Below are positions 1-8,249 of a stretch of 30,462 nucleotides of DNA, piece by piece. A program made the position numbers and the translations under genes. Below the pieces are notes generated by a model, which worked only from the letters and a program-made list of their open reading frames with translations, had not been told where the DNA came from and made no database searches. Position 1 is the first letter of the stretch; the number at the start of each line of letters is the position of its first letter. This stretch comes from a virus. The stretch covers positions 1 through 30,462 of the IMG/VR virus record IMGVR_UViG_3300031951_000838, one strand, 5' to 3'.

Positions 1-60
1 GTCACGCGTAGAATTTTCCCCCGGGCCGGAATTCCGGGCCGCTGCGGCGGCGGGGGATGA

Positions 61-489
61 ATGGAGCATCCCATGCCGGCCAAGCGCGGACGGCCCGCCT
101 ACAAGCCCACGAAGGCCATCCGCCGCGAGGTCGAGCAGATGCTGGCCTGCGGCATGGCGGGCAAGGACATCGCTTCGGCGCTGTCGATCAACGAGGACAC
201 GTTCCACAAGCATTTCGCAGAGGAGGTCCGGATCGGCCGCGCCAAGTGCCGCGCCGAGGTGATCTCGATGCTGTTCAAGGCCGCGCGGGCGGGCAACGTG
301 GCGGCGCAGAAGAAGCTCTACGAGCAGACGACGCTGGCGGCGGCCGAGGAGGCGATCTCGAACCCGGCCGCGCCGCGCGCCGAACCGCCGGGCAAGAAGG
401 AGCTGGCAGCCGACGCCGCGAAGACGGCGGGCTTCGGCACCGAGTGGGGCGATGATCTCGCTTTCGCCACGCCGGCGCGCGCGAACTGA
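61..489 (+). CDS. Terminase small subunit (putative)
   Basis: Small DNA-binding subunit of the packaging motor, expected to recognise phage DNA and deliver it to the large subunit. The 142-residue product has a basic N-terminus and a helix-turn-helix-like stretch around residues 20-55 (GKDIASALSINEDTFHKHF), followed by an alpha-helical segment (about 60-95) of the kind that oligomerises in small terminases, and a low-complexity Ala/Pro tail. It lies 2 nt upstream of a clear large terminase, which is the strongest argument for the assignment. Two ATGs are possible, at 61 and 73. The second has a GGAG at 63-66 with good spacing and gives MPAKRGRP, a common opening for such proteins, so the true start may be 73. 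The family is divergent; the call rests on position, size and HTH character. Confidence 0.8.
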   Translation: MEHPMPAKRGRPAYKPTKAIRREVEQMLACGMAGKDIASALSINEDTFHKHFAEEVRIGRAKCRAEVISMLFKAARAGNVAAQKKLYEQTTLAAAEEAISNPAAPRAEPPGKKELAADAAKTAGFGTEWGDDLAFATPARAN

Positions 490-491
490 CG

Positions 492-2192
492 ATGGGCAAT
501 CCCTGGCGCACGGCGCTTCCCGATTGGGAGGCGCGATTGCTTGCGGGCGAATCGCTGATCCCGCCGGGCCTGCCGCTCAACCTCGCGGAAGCCGAGCGCG
601 CGGTTCGGGTGTTCGATCGGTTGAGGGTGCCCGACGTGATGGGCCAGCCGCGCTTCGCGGACGCGGCGGGCGAATGGTTCCGCGCGATCGTGCGCGCGCT
701 GTTCGGCGCCCTGAACGACGAGGGCACGCGCCGCGCGATCCAGGAGGTGTTCCTCCTGGTGCCGAAGAAGAACGCGAAATCGACGCAAGCCGCGGGCCTC
801 ATGCTCACGGCGCTGATCGTGAACAAGCGCCCGAACGACGAGGCGATGTTCCTGGCGCCGACCAAGGAGATCGCCGACATCTGCTACGGCCAGGCCGAGC
901 GCATGATCCGCGCCGACACCGAACTCTCGAAGCTCTTTCACGTCCAGCGGCATATCCGGCAGATCACGCATCGCCGCTCGGACGCCACGCTCAAGATCAA
1001 GGCCGCCGACACCGACGCCATCACCGGCTTCAAGGGCTCGAAGGCGCTGATCGACGAGACGCACGTCTTCGCCGCCCACGCTCGCGCGCGCGACGTGTTC
1101 CTCGAAGTCCGCGGCGGCCTGGCGGCTAAGCCCGACGGCTTCCTCGTCCAGATCACGACGCAATCGAAAACCGCGCCCTCGGGCGTGTTCCGCGACGAAC
1201 TCGAACGGGCGCGCAGCGTGCGCGACGGCAAGCTCGATCTGCCGCTGCTGCCCGTGCTCTACGAATTGCCCAAGCGCCTGCAGGAACCGGCCAAAGACGG
1301 GGCGCCCTCGCCTTGGATGGACGCCGCGCTGTTCGGCGCGGTCAACCCGAATTTGGGCCGCTCGGTCGATCCGGCGTTCCTCGAGCGCGGCCTGCGCACG
1401 GCCGAAACCGAAGGGCCCGGCGCGCTGGCGCTGTTCGCCTCGCAGCATTTGAACGTCGAGATTGGCGTGGCGCTGTCGACCGACGGCTGGGCCGGTCAAT
1501 CGGTCTGGCATCGCGGCGTCGAGCCGGGCCTGACGCTCGAAGCGCTGCTGGCGCGATCCGAAGTCGCCACACTCGGCATCGACGGCGGCGGGCTCGACGA
1601 TCTGCTCGGCATCGCCGTCGCTGGCCGCGAGAAGGGCGCGAAGCGCTGGCTCGTGTGGACGCACGCGCTGATCGGGCCCGACGCGTTGAAGCGCCGCAAG
1701 GCCAACGAACCGCACTACCGCGATTTCCAGGCGGACGGGGATCTGACGATCGTCGACAAACTGCCCGACGATCTGGAGTTCGTGAAGGGCGTCGCCCAAC
1801 GCTGCCTGGATTCGGGCGTGCTGGCGCAGGTCGGCGTCGATCCGGCGGGCGTGGGCGGCATCGTCGACGCGCTGGGCGAGCTCGGCATCTCCGAGGAATC
1901 GAAGATGCTGGTCGGCGTGCCGCAGGGCATCCGGCTAATGAACGCGGCCAAGACGGTGGAGCGCAAGTTGTCCGACCGCACGCTTCTCCATTCGGGCTCG
2001 CGCCTGATGGAATGGTGCGTGTCCAACGCCAAAACGCGCGCGACGTCGACCGCCGTGCTGGTCGAACGCGCGGCCTCGGGCTTCGGCAAGATCGATCCAC
2101 TTATGGCGGCGTTCAACGCGGCGCACCTGATGTCGTTCAACCCCGAGCCGGGCGGCGCGGGCGTCGTCGAGCAAGGCTTCATCGAGGTCTGA
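492..2192 (+). CDS. terL: Terminase large subunit, HK97-type (Terminase_1 family)
   Basis: ATP-driven packaging motor and headful or cos nuclease. The product is 566 residues. The N-terminal ATPase shows a deviant Walker A, VPKKNAKST (about residues 90-98), which resembles the PRKNGKS form of HK97-like terminases. Walker B with the catalytic acid is ALIDETH (185-191; D188, E189), and a TTQS coupling motif sits near 222-225. The C-terminal RNase H-like nuclease begins with the first acidic strand LGIDGGGLDD (361-370), with later acidic residues in VGVDPAG. Length fits the family (about 500-600 residues). It starts 2 nt after the small subunit gene and ends 5 nt before the portal ATG, so the three are co-transcribed. 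No frameshift or missing motif was seen. Confidence 0.96.
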   Translation: MGNPWRTALPDWEARLLAGESLIPPGLPLNLAEAERAVRVFDRLRVPDVMGQPRFADAAGEWFRAIVRALFGALNDEGTRRAIQEVFLLVPKKNAKSTQAAGLMLTALIVNKRPNDEAMFLAPTKEIADICYGQAERMIRADTELSKLFHVQRHIRQITHRRSDATLKIKAADTDAITGFKGSKALIDETHVFAAHARARDVFLEVRGGLAAKPDGFLVQITTQSKTAPSGVFRDELERARSVRDGKLDLPLLPVLYELPKRLQEPAKDGAPSPWMDAALFGAVNPNLGRSVDPAFLERGLRTAETEGPGALALFASQHLNVEIGVALSTDGWAGQSVWHRGVEPGLTLEALLARSEVATLGIDGGGLDDLLGIAVAGREKGAKRWLVWTHALIGPDALKRRKANEPHYRDFQADGDLTIVDKLPDDLEFVKGVAQRCLDSGVLAQVGVDPAGVGGIVDALGELGISEESKMLVGVPQGIRLMNAAKTVERKLSDRTLLHSGSRLMEWCVSNAKTRATSTAVLVERAASGFGKIDPLMAAFNAAHLMSFNPEPGGAGVVEQGFIEV

Positions 2193-2197
2193 TCCGC

Positions 2198-3421
2198 ATG
2201 TTCGACTTCTTCGCCAAGCTGTTCCGGCGCCCGCGCGCGTCCTGGGGGGATCCGGCGTTCGCCGGCGAGAACCCGTTCGGCTGGCCGCGCGATGCGGTGT
2301 CGAGCGAAACGGCGATGCGCCACGCGGCGGTCTATCGCGCGGTGTCGTTGATCGCGGGCGCGGTCGCGCGCCTGCCGGCCTACACCTACCGTTTGCAGAA
2401 GGACGGCGACCGCGAGCGCAACGAAACCCACCCCACGGCCTATCTGCTGCTGAAGCGCCCGAACCCGCGCATGTCGCGGACCATCTTCTGGCGCCAGGTG
2501 GCGACCGAAATGCTGCTCGAAGGGCAGGGCATCGTGTGGATCCAGCGCCGTCAAAGCGGCGCGCCGATGGCGCTCTGGCCCATCCCCTGGCGGCGCACGA
2601 CGGTCCAGCTTTCGGGCGGACGGCTGGTCTACCGGCTCACGCTCGACGGCGGGACCTCGATCGCCGCCGACCAGGACGACGTGCTGCACATCCCCGGTTC
2701 GAACGACTGGGACGAGACCGAGTGCAAGACCCCGATCCGCTCCTACGCCGACGCCGTCGCCGTGGGCATCGAGGCCAACGGCTACGCGCGGCGCTATTTC
2801 GAGAACAACGCCACGCCCGACGGCTACATCAAGTACCCGAGCAAGCTGCGCGACGCCAAACAGGCCGACGAAATCCGCGCCTATTGGCGCCAGAAATTCG
2901 GCGGCGAGCGGCGCTTCGCGGGGCCCGCGGTGCTGACCGAGGGCGGCGAGTTCCACAACATCGCCATCAACGCCAAGGACGCTCAGCTGCTCGAAGCGCG
3001 GCGCTTCTCGGTCGAGGATATCGGCCGCATCTTCGGCGTGCCGCGCTTCCTGCTGGCGCTGGACGAAACCTCCTGGGGCTCGGGCATCGAGCAGCTCGGC
3101 ATCCTGTTCGTGCGCTACACGCTCGCCCCGCATCTGACCGCGATCGAGGACGAGTGCAACGCCAAGCTCTTCGGCACCGACGCGCATTTCGTCGATTTCG
3201 ACGAGCGCGAGCTGATGCGCGGCGACACCAAATCGATGTTCGAAAGCTACCGGATGGCGATGGGCGGCAACAACGGCCCCGGCTTCCTCACCCAAAACGA
3301 AGTCCGCCGCGATCTCAATCTGCCGCGCGACGAAGCCGCGTCGTCCGACGAACTGCTCACCTGGTCGCGCGCGAGCGCGCCGAACGGAGGCGAAGATGCG
3401 AAAACTCCTGGCGATGCTTGA
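2198..3421 (+). CDS. Portal protein, HK97 family
   Basis: Dodecameric portal that forms the DNA entry vertex of the capsid and the docking site for terminase and tail. The ATG at 2198 gives 407 residues starting MFDFFAKLFRR, a usual opening for HK97-type portals (about 380-430 aa). Family-like stretches include AVYRAVSLIAGAVARLP, a WRQVATEMLLEG segment, EDIGRIFGVPRFLL and a late FLTQNEVRRDLNLP, the last two being typical of Phage_portal proteins. A longer open frame runs upstream inside the terminase gene, but it has no portal character before this ATG. A GAGG at 2183-2186 may serve as ribosome binding site. The 3' end overlaps the protease gene by 26 nt, indicating coupled translation. Confidence 0.95.
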   Translation: MFDFFAKLFRRPRASWGDPAFAGENPFGWPRDAVSSETAMRHAAVYRAVSLIAGAVARLPAYTYRLQKDGDRERNETHPTAYLLLKRPNPRMSRTIFWRQVATEMLLEGQGIVWIQRRQSGAPMALWPIPWRRTTVQLSGGRLVYRLTLDGGTSIAADQDDVLHIPGSNDWDETECKTPIRSYADAVAVGIEANGYARRYFENNATPDGYIKYPSKLRDAKQADEIRAYWRQKFGGERRFAGPAVLTEGGEFHNIAINAKDAQLLEARRFSVEDIGRIFGVPRFLLALDETSWGSGIEQLGILFVRYTLAPHLTAIEDECNAKLFGTDAHFVDFDERELMRGDTKSMFESYRMAMGGNNGPGFLTQNEVRRDLNLPRDEAASSDELLTWSRASAPNGGEDAKTPGDA

Positions 3422-4142
3422 CGCGAACCGGGGCAAAGGCGCCGGATTCCGCGCGGAAGACAAGGACGGCACCGCCGTTCTCTACGTCTACGACGCCATC
3501 GGCCCCTGGGGCGTGGAAGCCGCGCCCTTCGTGCAGGCGGTGCGCGGGCTCGGCGCCAAGAAGATCGAGCTGCGCGTCAATTCCCCGGGCGGCGACGTGT
3601 TCGACGCCCGCGCGATGAAAAACGCGTTGGAGGATTTCGACGGCGAAATCGTCGCCTATGTCGACGGCCTCGCCGCCTCGGCCGCCTCCTATCTCATGCT
3701 CGCCGCCGACGAAATCGTGATGGGCGAGGGCGCGTTCGCCATGATCCACAAGGCCTGGGGGCTGACGATCGGCAACGCCGACGAACACCGCGCCCAAGCC
3801 GCCTTGCTCGACAAGGTGGACGACACGCTGGTCGCCGATTACGTCGCGCGCACCGGCAAGGGTGCGGACGACATCCGCGCCAAGATGGCGGCGGAAACCT
3901 GGTTCACGGCCGAGGAAGCCGTCGCCTTCGGCCTCGCCGACCGCGTCGCCGCCCCGCCCAAGCGCAAGGACAAGAACAAGGAAGCGTCGGCGCGTTGGGA
4001 CCTCTCGGCCTACGCCCAACCCCCGGCGGCCCTGATCGCACCGGCCCCGCCGCCCGAATCGCCCGCCGATCCGCTCGCCCTTCTGGCGACGGAACGCGAG
4101 CGCTGTCTCGCCCGCCTCGGTCTCTACGAGCGGGTCGTCTGA
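3396..4142 (+). CDS. Prohead protease, ClpP-like (S14-type)
   Basis: Head maturation protease expected to cleave the N-terminal scaffold part of the capsid protein during procapsid maturation. The 248-residue product has the ClpP fold signature: an oxyanion-region NSPGGDVFDA (about 62-71), the nucleophile in GLAASAASYL (S95 by alignment to the ClpP AASMG motif), and the catalytic histidine in MIHKAWG (H118). An acidic DKVDDTL segment (139-145) can supply the third residue. The last 45 or so residues are Pro/Ala-rich and outside the fold. Many HK97-like phages use the S78/U35 protease instead; ClpP-like versions occupy the same portal-protease-capsid position. Start overlaps the portal gene by 26 nt; AACGGAGGCGAAG lies just upstream as ribosome binding site. 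Confidence 0.94.
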   Translation: MRKLLAMLDANRGKGAGFRAEDKDGTAVLYVYDAIGPWGVEAAPFVQAVRGLGAKKIELRVNSPGGDVFDARAMKNALEDFDGEIVAYVDGLAASAASYLMLAADEIVMGEGAFAMIHKAWGLTIGNADEHRAQAALLDKVDDTLVADYVARTGKGADDIRAKMAAETWFTAEEAVAFGLADRVAAPPKRKDKNKEASARWDLSAYAQPPAALIAPAPPPESPADPLALLATERERCLARLGLYERVV

Positions 4143-4143
4143 G

Positions 4144-4160
4144 TTTCCGCAGCGCGGAAA
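4144..4160 (+). promoter_or_regulatory. Hairpin in the major capsid gene leader
   Basis: A perfect 7-bp inverted repeat, TTTCCGC (4144-4150) and GCGGAAA (4154-4160), with a 3-nt loop lies directly after the protease stop codon. A second possible stem, GCCGGC (4165-4170) with GCCGGC (4177-4182), follows before the capsid ribosome binding site. Together they fill most of the 65-nt gap. No T-run follows, so this is not an obvious intrinsic terminator. A role in mRNA processing or stabilisation of the capsid message is inference. Confidence 0.4.
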
Positions 4161-4207
4161 GCGCGCCGGCCGCGTCGCCGGCAGTGGTCGAAGAAAGGAC
4201 CAAGAAA

Positions 4208-5458
4208 ATGAGCGTTTCCATCCAGGCGCTGCGCGAACACCGCAACGTCAAGGCGAAGGAGGCCCGCAACCTCCTCGACAGCAACACGGGCGATGCGTGG
4301 ACGCCCGCCGTCAAGGCCCAGGTCGACGCGTGCTACGCCGAGATCGACCGCCTGGACGAACAGATCGAGCGCCACGAACGCGCGCTCCAAATCGAAGCCG
4401 GCCTGAAGGACGCAGTCGACGAGCGCGCCGCCAAGGCGGGCAAGTCGGTCGATCAGGTCAAGCACGAGGATGCGCGCGAGCGCAAAGCCTTCTCGCGCTG
4501 GATCCAGGGCGGGATGGACGCGCTCGACGTCGAAGGCAAGGAATTGATGGCCAAGCGCGCCGTCACCATCCAGGCCAACCAGTCGGTCGGCACGGGCTCG
4601 GCCGGCGGCTTCTCGGTGCCCCCCTCGTTCCTCGAGGAAATCGAGATCGCGATGCTGGCCTTCGGCAACGTGATGGGCGTCTCGCGCGTGATCCGCAGCG
4701 CCATCGGCTCGGACTTGCCGGTCCCCGCGCTGAACGACACCAACAACACGGGCCGGATCATCGCGGAAAACGCGGCTCTCACCAACACCGCGCTCGTGCT
4801 CTCGCAGGTCAACATCCCGGTCTTCATGTACTCGTCGGACTCGATCCTGATGAGCTACCAGATGCTCCAGGATTCGATCCTGTCCGAGGGCGAAATCACG
4901 CGCCTGATCGGCGAGCGCCTGGGCCGCATCACCAACCTGCACTTCACCACGGGCACGGGCACGGGCCAGCCGCGCGGCGCGGTCACGGCTTCGACCGTGG
5001 GCCGCACCGGTGCGGCGGGCACGACCGTCACCGCCACCTACAACGACCTCGTGCTGCTGCAGGAATCGGTCGACGAAGCCTACCAGCCGAACTCGCGCTG
5101 GATGTTCCACCAATCCACGCGCCGCATGCTCAAGCAGCTCGTCGATACCACCGGCCGCCCGCTCTGGCAGCCGGGCGTCTCGGCCGGCTTGGGCCAGTCC
5201 GAGCCCGACACGATCCTCGGCCGTCCCTACACGATCAACAACCAGGTGGCGGTCATGGCCGCCAACGCGCGCTCGATCCTGTACGGCGATTTCTCGAAGT
5301 ACTACGTGCGCGTCGTGCGCGACATGCAGATGCGCCGCCTCGACGAGCGCTACGCCGACAACCTCCAGGTCGGCTTCTTCGCCTTCGGGCGTTGGGGCGG
5401 CAACCTGGTCGATGCGGGCACGAACCCGATCCGCTGCTTCGTCAACAGCGCCACGTAA
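4208..5458 (+). CDS. Major capsid protein, HK97 fold
   Basis: Main shell protein. The 416-residue product has the two-part layout of HK97 gp5: a charged, coiled-coil-prone N-terminal region (about 1-100, rich in E, K, R, A) that serves as internal scaffold (delta domain), then the shell-forming part beginning near GGFSVPPSFLEEI (133-145). Family-like segments include LPVPALNDTNNTGRIIAENA, the tip of the E-loop region, and a C-terminal GDFSKYYVRVVRDMQMRRLDE strand typical of Phage_capsid members. Cleavage by the upstream ClpP-like protease would be expected around residues 100-125, but the exact site cannot be read from sequence. The start is supported by AAGAAAGGA upstream. The gene has long gaps on both sides, unlike the rest of the operon. 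Confidence 0.96.
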   Translation: MSVSIQALREHRNVKAKEARNLLDSNTGDAWTPAVKAQVDACYAEIDRLDEQIERHERALQIEAGLKDAVDERAAKAGKSVDQVKHEDARERKAFSRWIQGGMDALDVEGKELMAKRAVTIQANQSVGTGSAGGFSVPPSFLEEIEIAMLAFGNVMGVSRVIRSAIGSDLPVPALNDTNNTGRIIAENAALTNTALVLSQVNIPVFMYSSDSILMSYQMLQDSILSEGEITRLIGERLGRITNLHFTTGTGTGQPRGAVTASTVGRTGAAGTTVTATYNDLVLLQESVDEAYQPNSRWMFHQSTRRMLKQLVDTTGRPLWQPGVSAGLGQSEPDTILGRPYTINNQVAVMAANARSILYGDFSKYYVRVVRDMQMRRLDERYADNLQVGFFAFGRWGGNLVDAGTNPIRCFVNSAT

Positions 5459-5469
5459 CGACGGGCGAG

Positions 5470-5494
5470 GGGGGCGGTCCGCAAGACCGCCCCC
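5470..5494 (+). terminator. GC-rich hairpin after the capsid gene (possible partial terminator)
   Basis: Ten-bp perfect stem GGGGGCGGTC (5470-5479) and GACCGCCCCC (5485-5494) with a 5-nt loop CGCAA, 11 nt after the capsid stop codon. The following sequence, GTCGCTTTCCC, has only a short T-run, so termination would be weak. A leaky terminator or 3' stabiliser would raise capsid mRNA above that of downstream genes. The structure is seen; the effect is inferred. Confidence 0.55.
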
Positions 5495-5527
5495 GTCGCT
5501 TTCCCGTCCCCCGAACCCGAGGTTCCC

Positions 5528-5878
5528 ATGCGCGTCCGTCTTCTCTCCCCCTATCCGCTGATCGTCGCCGCCAACGGCCGTCCGATCGACCCGCCCGCCA
5601 TCGTCGAATTGCCCGACGATTTCGCCCGCGCGCTCGAAGCGCAATTCCTGCTCGAAGCCGCGCCCGACGCCGACATCACCGCCGAGGCGACGGTGCTCGG
5701 CCTGACCGATGCGCCCGCCCCGGCGCCCGCAGAAGCGCCCGCGCTGGCCGATCTGACCAAGGCGAAGCTGGTGGCGCTGGCCAAGGACGAGCTCGGCCTC
5801 GATCTCGATCCCGATCTCAAGAAGGACGATCTGATCGCCGCCATCGAAGCCGAGCGCGCGGAAAAGGCGAAGGCCTAA
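5528..5878 (+). CDS. Small head-region protein with C-terminal SAP/HeH-like helix-hairpin domain
   Basis: The 116-residue product begins with a beta-rich segment (MRVRLLSPYPLIVAANGRPI), has an Ala/Pro-rich linker (about 60-74), and ends in a helix-turn-helix-like block (about 75-110: DLTKAKLVALAKDELG, then LKKDDLIAAIEA). This C-terminal block resembles the HeH/SAP/Rho-N type of small helical domain (LTKAEL...LGI...kkdel...I) found at the end of many phage head and connector proteins, where it may bind DNA or another virion protein. GAGG lies 8-9 nt before the ATG. It sits between the capsid protein and a large structural protein, so a head-associated role is likely. The exact function is unknown. 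Confidence 0.75.
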   Translation: MRVRLLSPYPLIVAANGRPIDPPAIVELPDDFARALEAQFLLEAAPDADITAEATVLGLTDAPAPAPAEAPALADLTKAKLVALAKDELGLDLDPDLKKDDLIAAIEAERAEKAKA

Positions 5879-5884
5879 CCGCCG

Positions 5885-7891
5885 ATGGCCCTCGAAACCA
5901 TCCTCGTCAAGGACGCCGCCGGCACCGACCGGGGCGTCGTCGTCGACAAGATCGGCGCCGGCGAGGATTACGTCCAGATCCAGAAGATGGCCTACGGCGC
6001 CGACGGCGCTGTCGTGCCGCTGGCCGAAAAGCCCGCGACGGAATCCAAGCAAACCGACGCGAACGCCGCCCTCGGCGCGCCCGCCGACGCGGAATCGACC
6101 TCGGGCGACGGCACGATCGTCGGCTTGCTCAAGCGCGCGCGCACGCTGCTCGGCAACATCGCGACCAGTTTGTCGGGCACGCTCGACGTGGTCGGCGAGG
6201 TCGCCGTCGCAAACTTCCCCGCCACGCAAACGGTCGCGGGCACGGTCTCCGTCTCCGGCGTCGCGTCGGAAACGACCCTGGCGGCGCTGAATGCGAAGAT
6301 CCCGGCGTCGCCCGCGACCGAAGGCGGCAATCTCGCCACGCTCGTCGCGCGCGCGGCGCCGCTTTCGACCAGCGTGCCGTTCAACGGCGTCGCCGCGCCG
6401 CCGGTGCGCCCGGTCGGTCAGGACGTCTGGGTCTCGTCCTTCGCGGCCGTCGGCGCGTCGGTGCTGTCCCCGGATTTCGTCGCCCCCATCGTCGGGTCCG
6501 GCGTCACCTACAACCAAGGCGCGGGCTCGCTCAACATCCTGACCGGCACCACGGTCAACGCGGAATTCCTCACGCGCTCGACGGTTTCGTGGCGCGGCGC
6601 GCTTCGCCTGCGCGCGTCGATCGTCGCCTCGCAGCGCATCGCCAACCAGAACCTCGCCATCCTGCTCGCCGATCTGGTGGGCGAGAACTGCGCCTACAAC
6701 ATCGTCAACGCCACGACGGTCGACGTGACGCTCGCCGCGCACGGCTTGACGGCGCAGAATGTCGGCCAGTTCATGAACCTGGGCGGCATCACCGGCGGCA
6801 CCGACCGCATCCCCGGCCGCTACGCGATCGCGTCCATTCCCAACGCCGACACGATCCGCTTCACGGTCGCCGGCTGGCCCGCTTCGGGCACGGGCAATCT
6901 CACGCTGTTCGGCTGGAACTTCGTCCGCAACCTGGTCAACGGCGTCACCCCGACCAACCTCGCTTTCACCACCCAGCGGCGCGGCTGGGCGGACGCGGAC
7001 ACGACCGCGACCATCAACACCACGGCTTCGCCCGGCACGATCGTCCAGAACGATCTGACCGGCCGCGAAGCGTTCCTGATGGATACGCTGCGCGCGTCGC
7101 TGTCGAACGTCACCACGCGCGCCAGCCGCTACGAAAACCTGCCCGACGACGACGTGCCGCTGTTCGTCTGGATTTGGAACTTCAACGGCTCGACCGCGCC
7201 GGCTTCGACGACGACCTGGACGCTGGGCTTCGTCGCCGTCGAGAAATTCGCCAACCACCCGGTCTACCTGCAGGGCGCCCGCGCCAACGGCTCGGCCAAC
7301 CCGTTCCCCGTGACGCTGGTCGGCTCGGCGCTCAACGCCAACCAATCCGTCAACGTGGCGCAGATCGGCGGCACCGGCGCGGTCAATGGCGGCGTCGCCG
7401 GCACGCTGGCGGTCGGCGGCAACGTCGCCGAAGACACGGCCGCCACCTCCAACCCGCTCATCATGGGCGGCGTGGCGCGCACCGCACTCCCCGCTTCGAC
7501 CGTGGTCGGGGGCGACGCGATCCGCTCGACCTTCTCGACCTCGGGCCAGCTCGTCCAAAAGCCCTACGCCGTCCCCGAGCTCGATTTCGTGTTCAACGGC
7601 ACGGTCACGACCAACACGCAGACCGCGATCCGTGCGGCGCAGGGCGCGACCGTGCGCCAGAACATCACCCAGATCATCTATCAAAACACCAACGCCACGG
7701 CGACGACGCTGACAATTCAGGAAGCGTCGAACACGCTGATCCAGGTGTCGTGCCCGGCCAACATGGCCAACCCCGTGTCGCTCCCATTCCCCACGCCGTT
7801 GCGCTCGGGCTTGAACGCCGCGCTGAACTACACGGCCGGCACCACGGGGGCGAACGTGCTGCTCAACGTCACCGGCTTCAACTCGAACTGA
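5885..7891 (+). CDS. Large structural protein, probable head decoration or head fibre
   Basis: A 668-residue, beta-rich, Gly/Ala/Thr/Val/Asn-rich protein with few charges. Near residues 98-125 it has VAVANFPATQTVAGTVSVSG, a repeat-type motif (NFPATQ-V-GTV) common in phage surface proteins. The middle (about 275-350) resembles small beta modules (VTLAAHGLTA... then ADTIRFTV). Near 510-560 comes NVAEDTAATSNPLIMGG followed by GGDAIRSTFSTSGQLV, which matches a frequent virion-protein module of the form VA-D-AADSGNPV-IGG...GDRV...G-LV. There is no signal peptide or enzyme motif. Its place between capsid and connector genes argues for the capsid surface. A misplaced tail or receptor-binding protein is the alternative. 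Only cysteines near residues 266 and 616 were noticed. Confidence 0.7.
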   Translation: MALETILVKDAAGTDRGVVVDKIGAGEDYVQIQKMAYGADGAVVPLAEKPATESKQTDANAALGAPADAESTSGDGTIVGLLKRARTLLGNIATSLSGTLDVVGEVAVANFPATQTVAGTVSVSGVASETTLAALNAKIPASPATEGGNLATLVARAAPLSTSVPFNGVAAPPVRPVGQDVWVSSFAAVGASVLSPDFVAPIVGSGVTYNQGAGSLNILTGTTVNAEFLTRSTVSWRGALRLRASIVASQRIANQNLAILLADLVGENCAYNIVNATTVDVTLAAHGLTAQNVGQFMNLGGITGGTDRIPGRYAIASIPNADTIRFTVAGWPASGTGNLTLFGWNFVRNLVNGVTPTNLAFTTQRRGWADADTTATINTTASPGTIVQNDLTGREAFLMDTLRASLSNVTTRASRYENLPDDDVPLFVWIWNFNGSTAPASTTTWTLGFVAVEKFANHPVYLQGARANGSANPFPVTLVGSALNANQSVNVAQIGGTGAVNGGVAGTLAVGGNVAEDTAATSNPLIMGGVARTALPASTVVGGDAIRSTFSTSGQLVQKPYAVPELDFVFNGTVTTNTQTAIRAAQGATVRQNITQIIYQNTNATATTLTIQEASNTLIQVSCPANMANPVSLPFPTPLRSGLNAALNYTAGTTGANVLLNVTGFNSN

Positions 7892-7901
7892 CGAGAACGC
7901 C

Positions 7902-8084
7902 ATGTCCGCCCCTTCGGTCGATATCGAAACCCGCGCCTTCGACGCCGATCGCGGCGGCTGGATCGTGCAATGCGTCTCGATCATCGCCGGCGTCACGCGC
8001 CGCGGCCCCGAATTCGTGGCACTTCCCGACACCGCGACCGAAGCCGAACTGCAAGCGGCCATCGTCGCCGCCTACGCCCCATGA
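7902..8084 (+). CDS. Hypothetical small phage protein
   Basis: A 60-residue ORF with no recognised domain. It starts 10 nt after the large structural gene; ACGAGAAC is a weak ribosome binding site. The product (MSAPSVDIETRAFDADRGGWIVQC) looks like two beta strands followed by a helix (ATEAELQAAIVAAYAP). Its stop overlaps the ATG of the next tiny ORF (ATGA), and its codon use matches its neighbours, which supports it being real. Function unknown; a small head or connector accessory is possible from position only. Confidence 0.6.
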   Translation: MSAPSVDIETRAFDADRGGWIVQCVSIIAGVTRRGPEFVALPDTATEAELQAAIVAAYAP

Positions 8085-8242
8085 GCCTGCTGCTGCTGCT
8101 GCGCACGAACGACGGCGAAGCGCCGCCGTTCCGCCCCGATCCGGTGGCGCGCCCCGCGCGCGCGGCGTCCTCGGCGCGCGGCTCGGTTTCCGCCGCGACC
8201 GCCCGCATCGGCCGCCCCGCTTCGTCGCCCCGCCCGGAATGA
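8081..8242 (+). CDS. Hypothetical tiny protein, Leu-run then Pro/Arg/Ala-rich
   Basis: A 53-residue ORF whose ATG overlaps the previous stop (ATGA). It opens MSLLLLLRTN, the leucines coming from five consecutive CTG codons, and continues as a disordered Pro/Arg/Ala/Ser-rich tail. No domain is recognised, and the leucine run is too short for a confident membrane segment. It ends 7 nt before the connector gene. The ATGA coupling favours expression, but composition is low-complexity and it could be a spacer ORF. Small proteins of this kind are frequent just before the connector gene in alphaproteobacterial prophages. Confidence 0.5.
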   Translation: MSLLLLLRTNDGEAPPFRPDPVARPARAASSARGSVSAATARIGRPASSPRPE

Positions 8243-8249
8243 CCGCATC

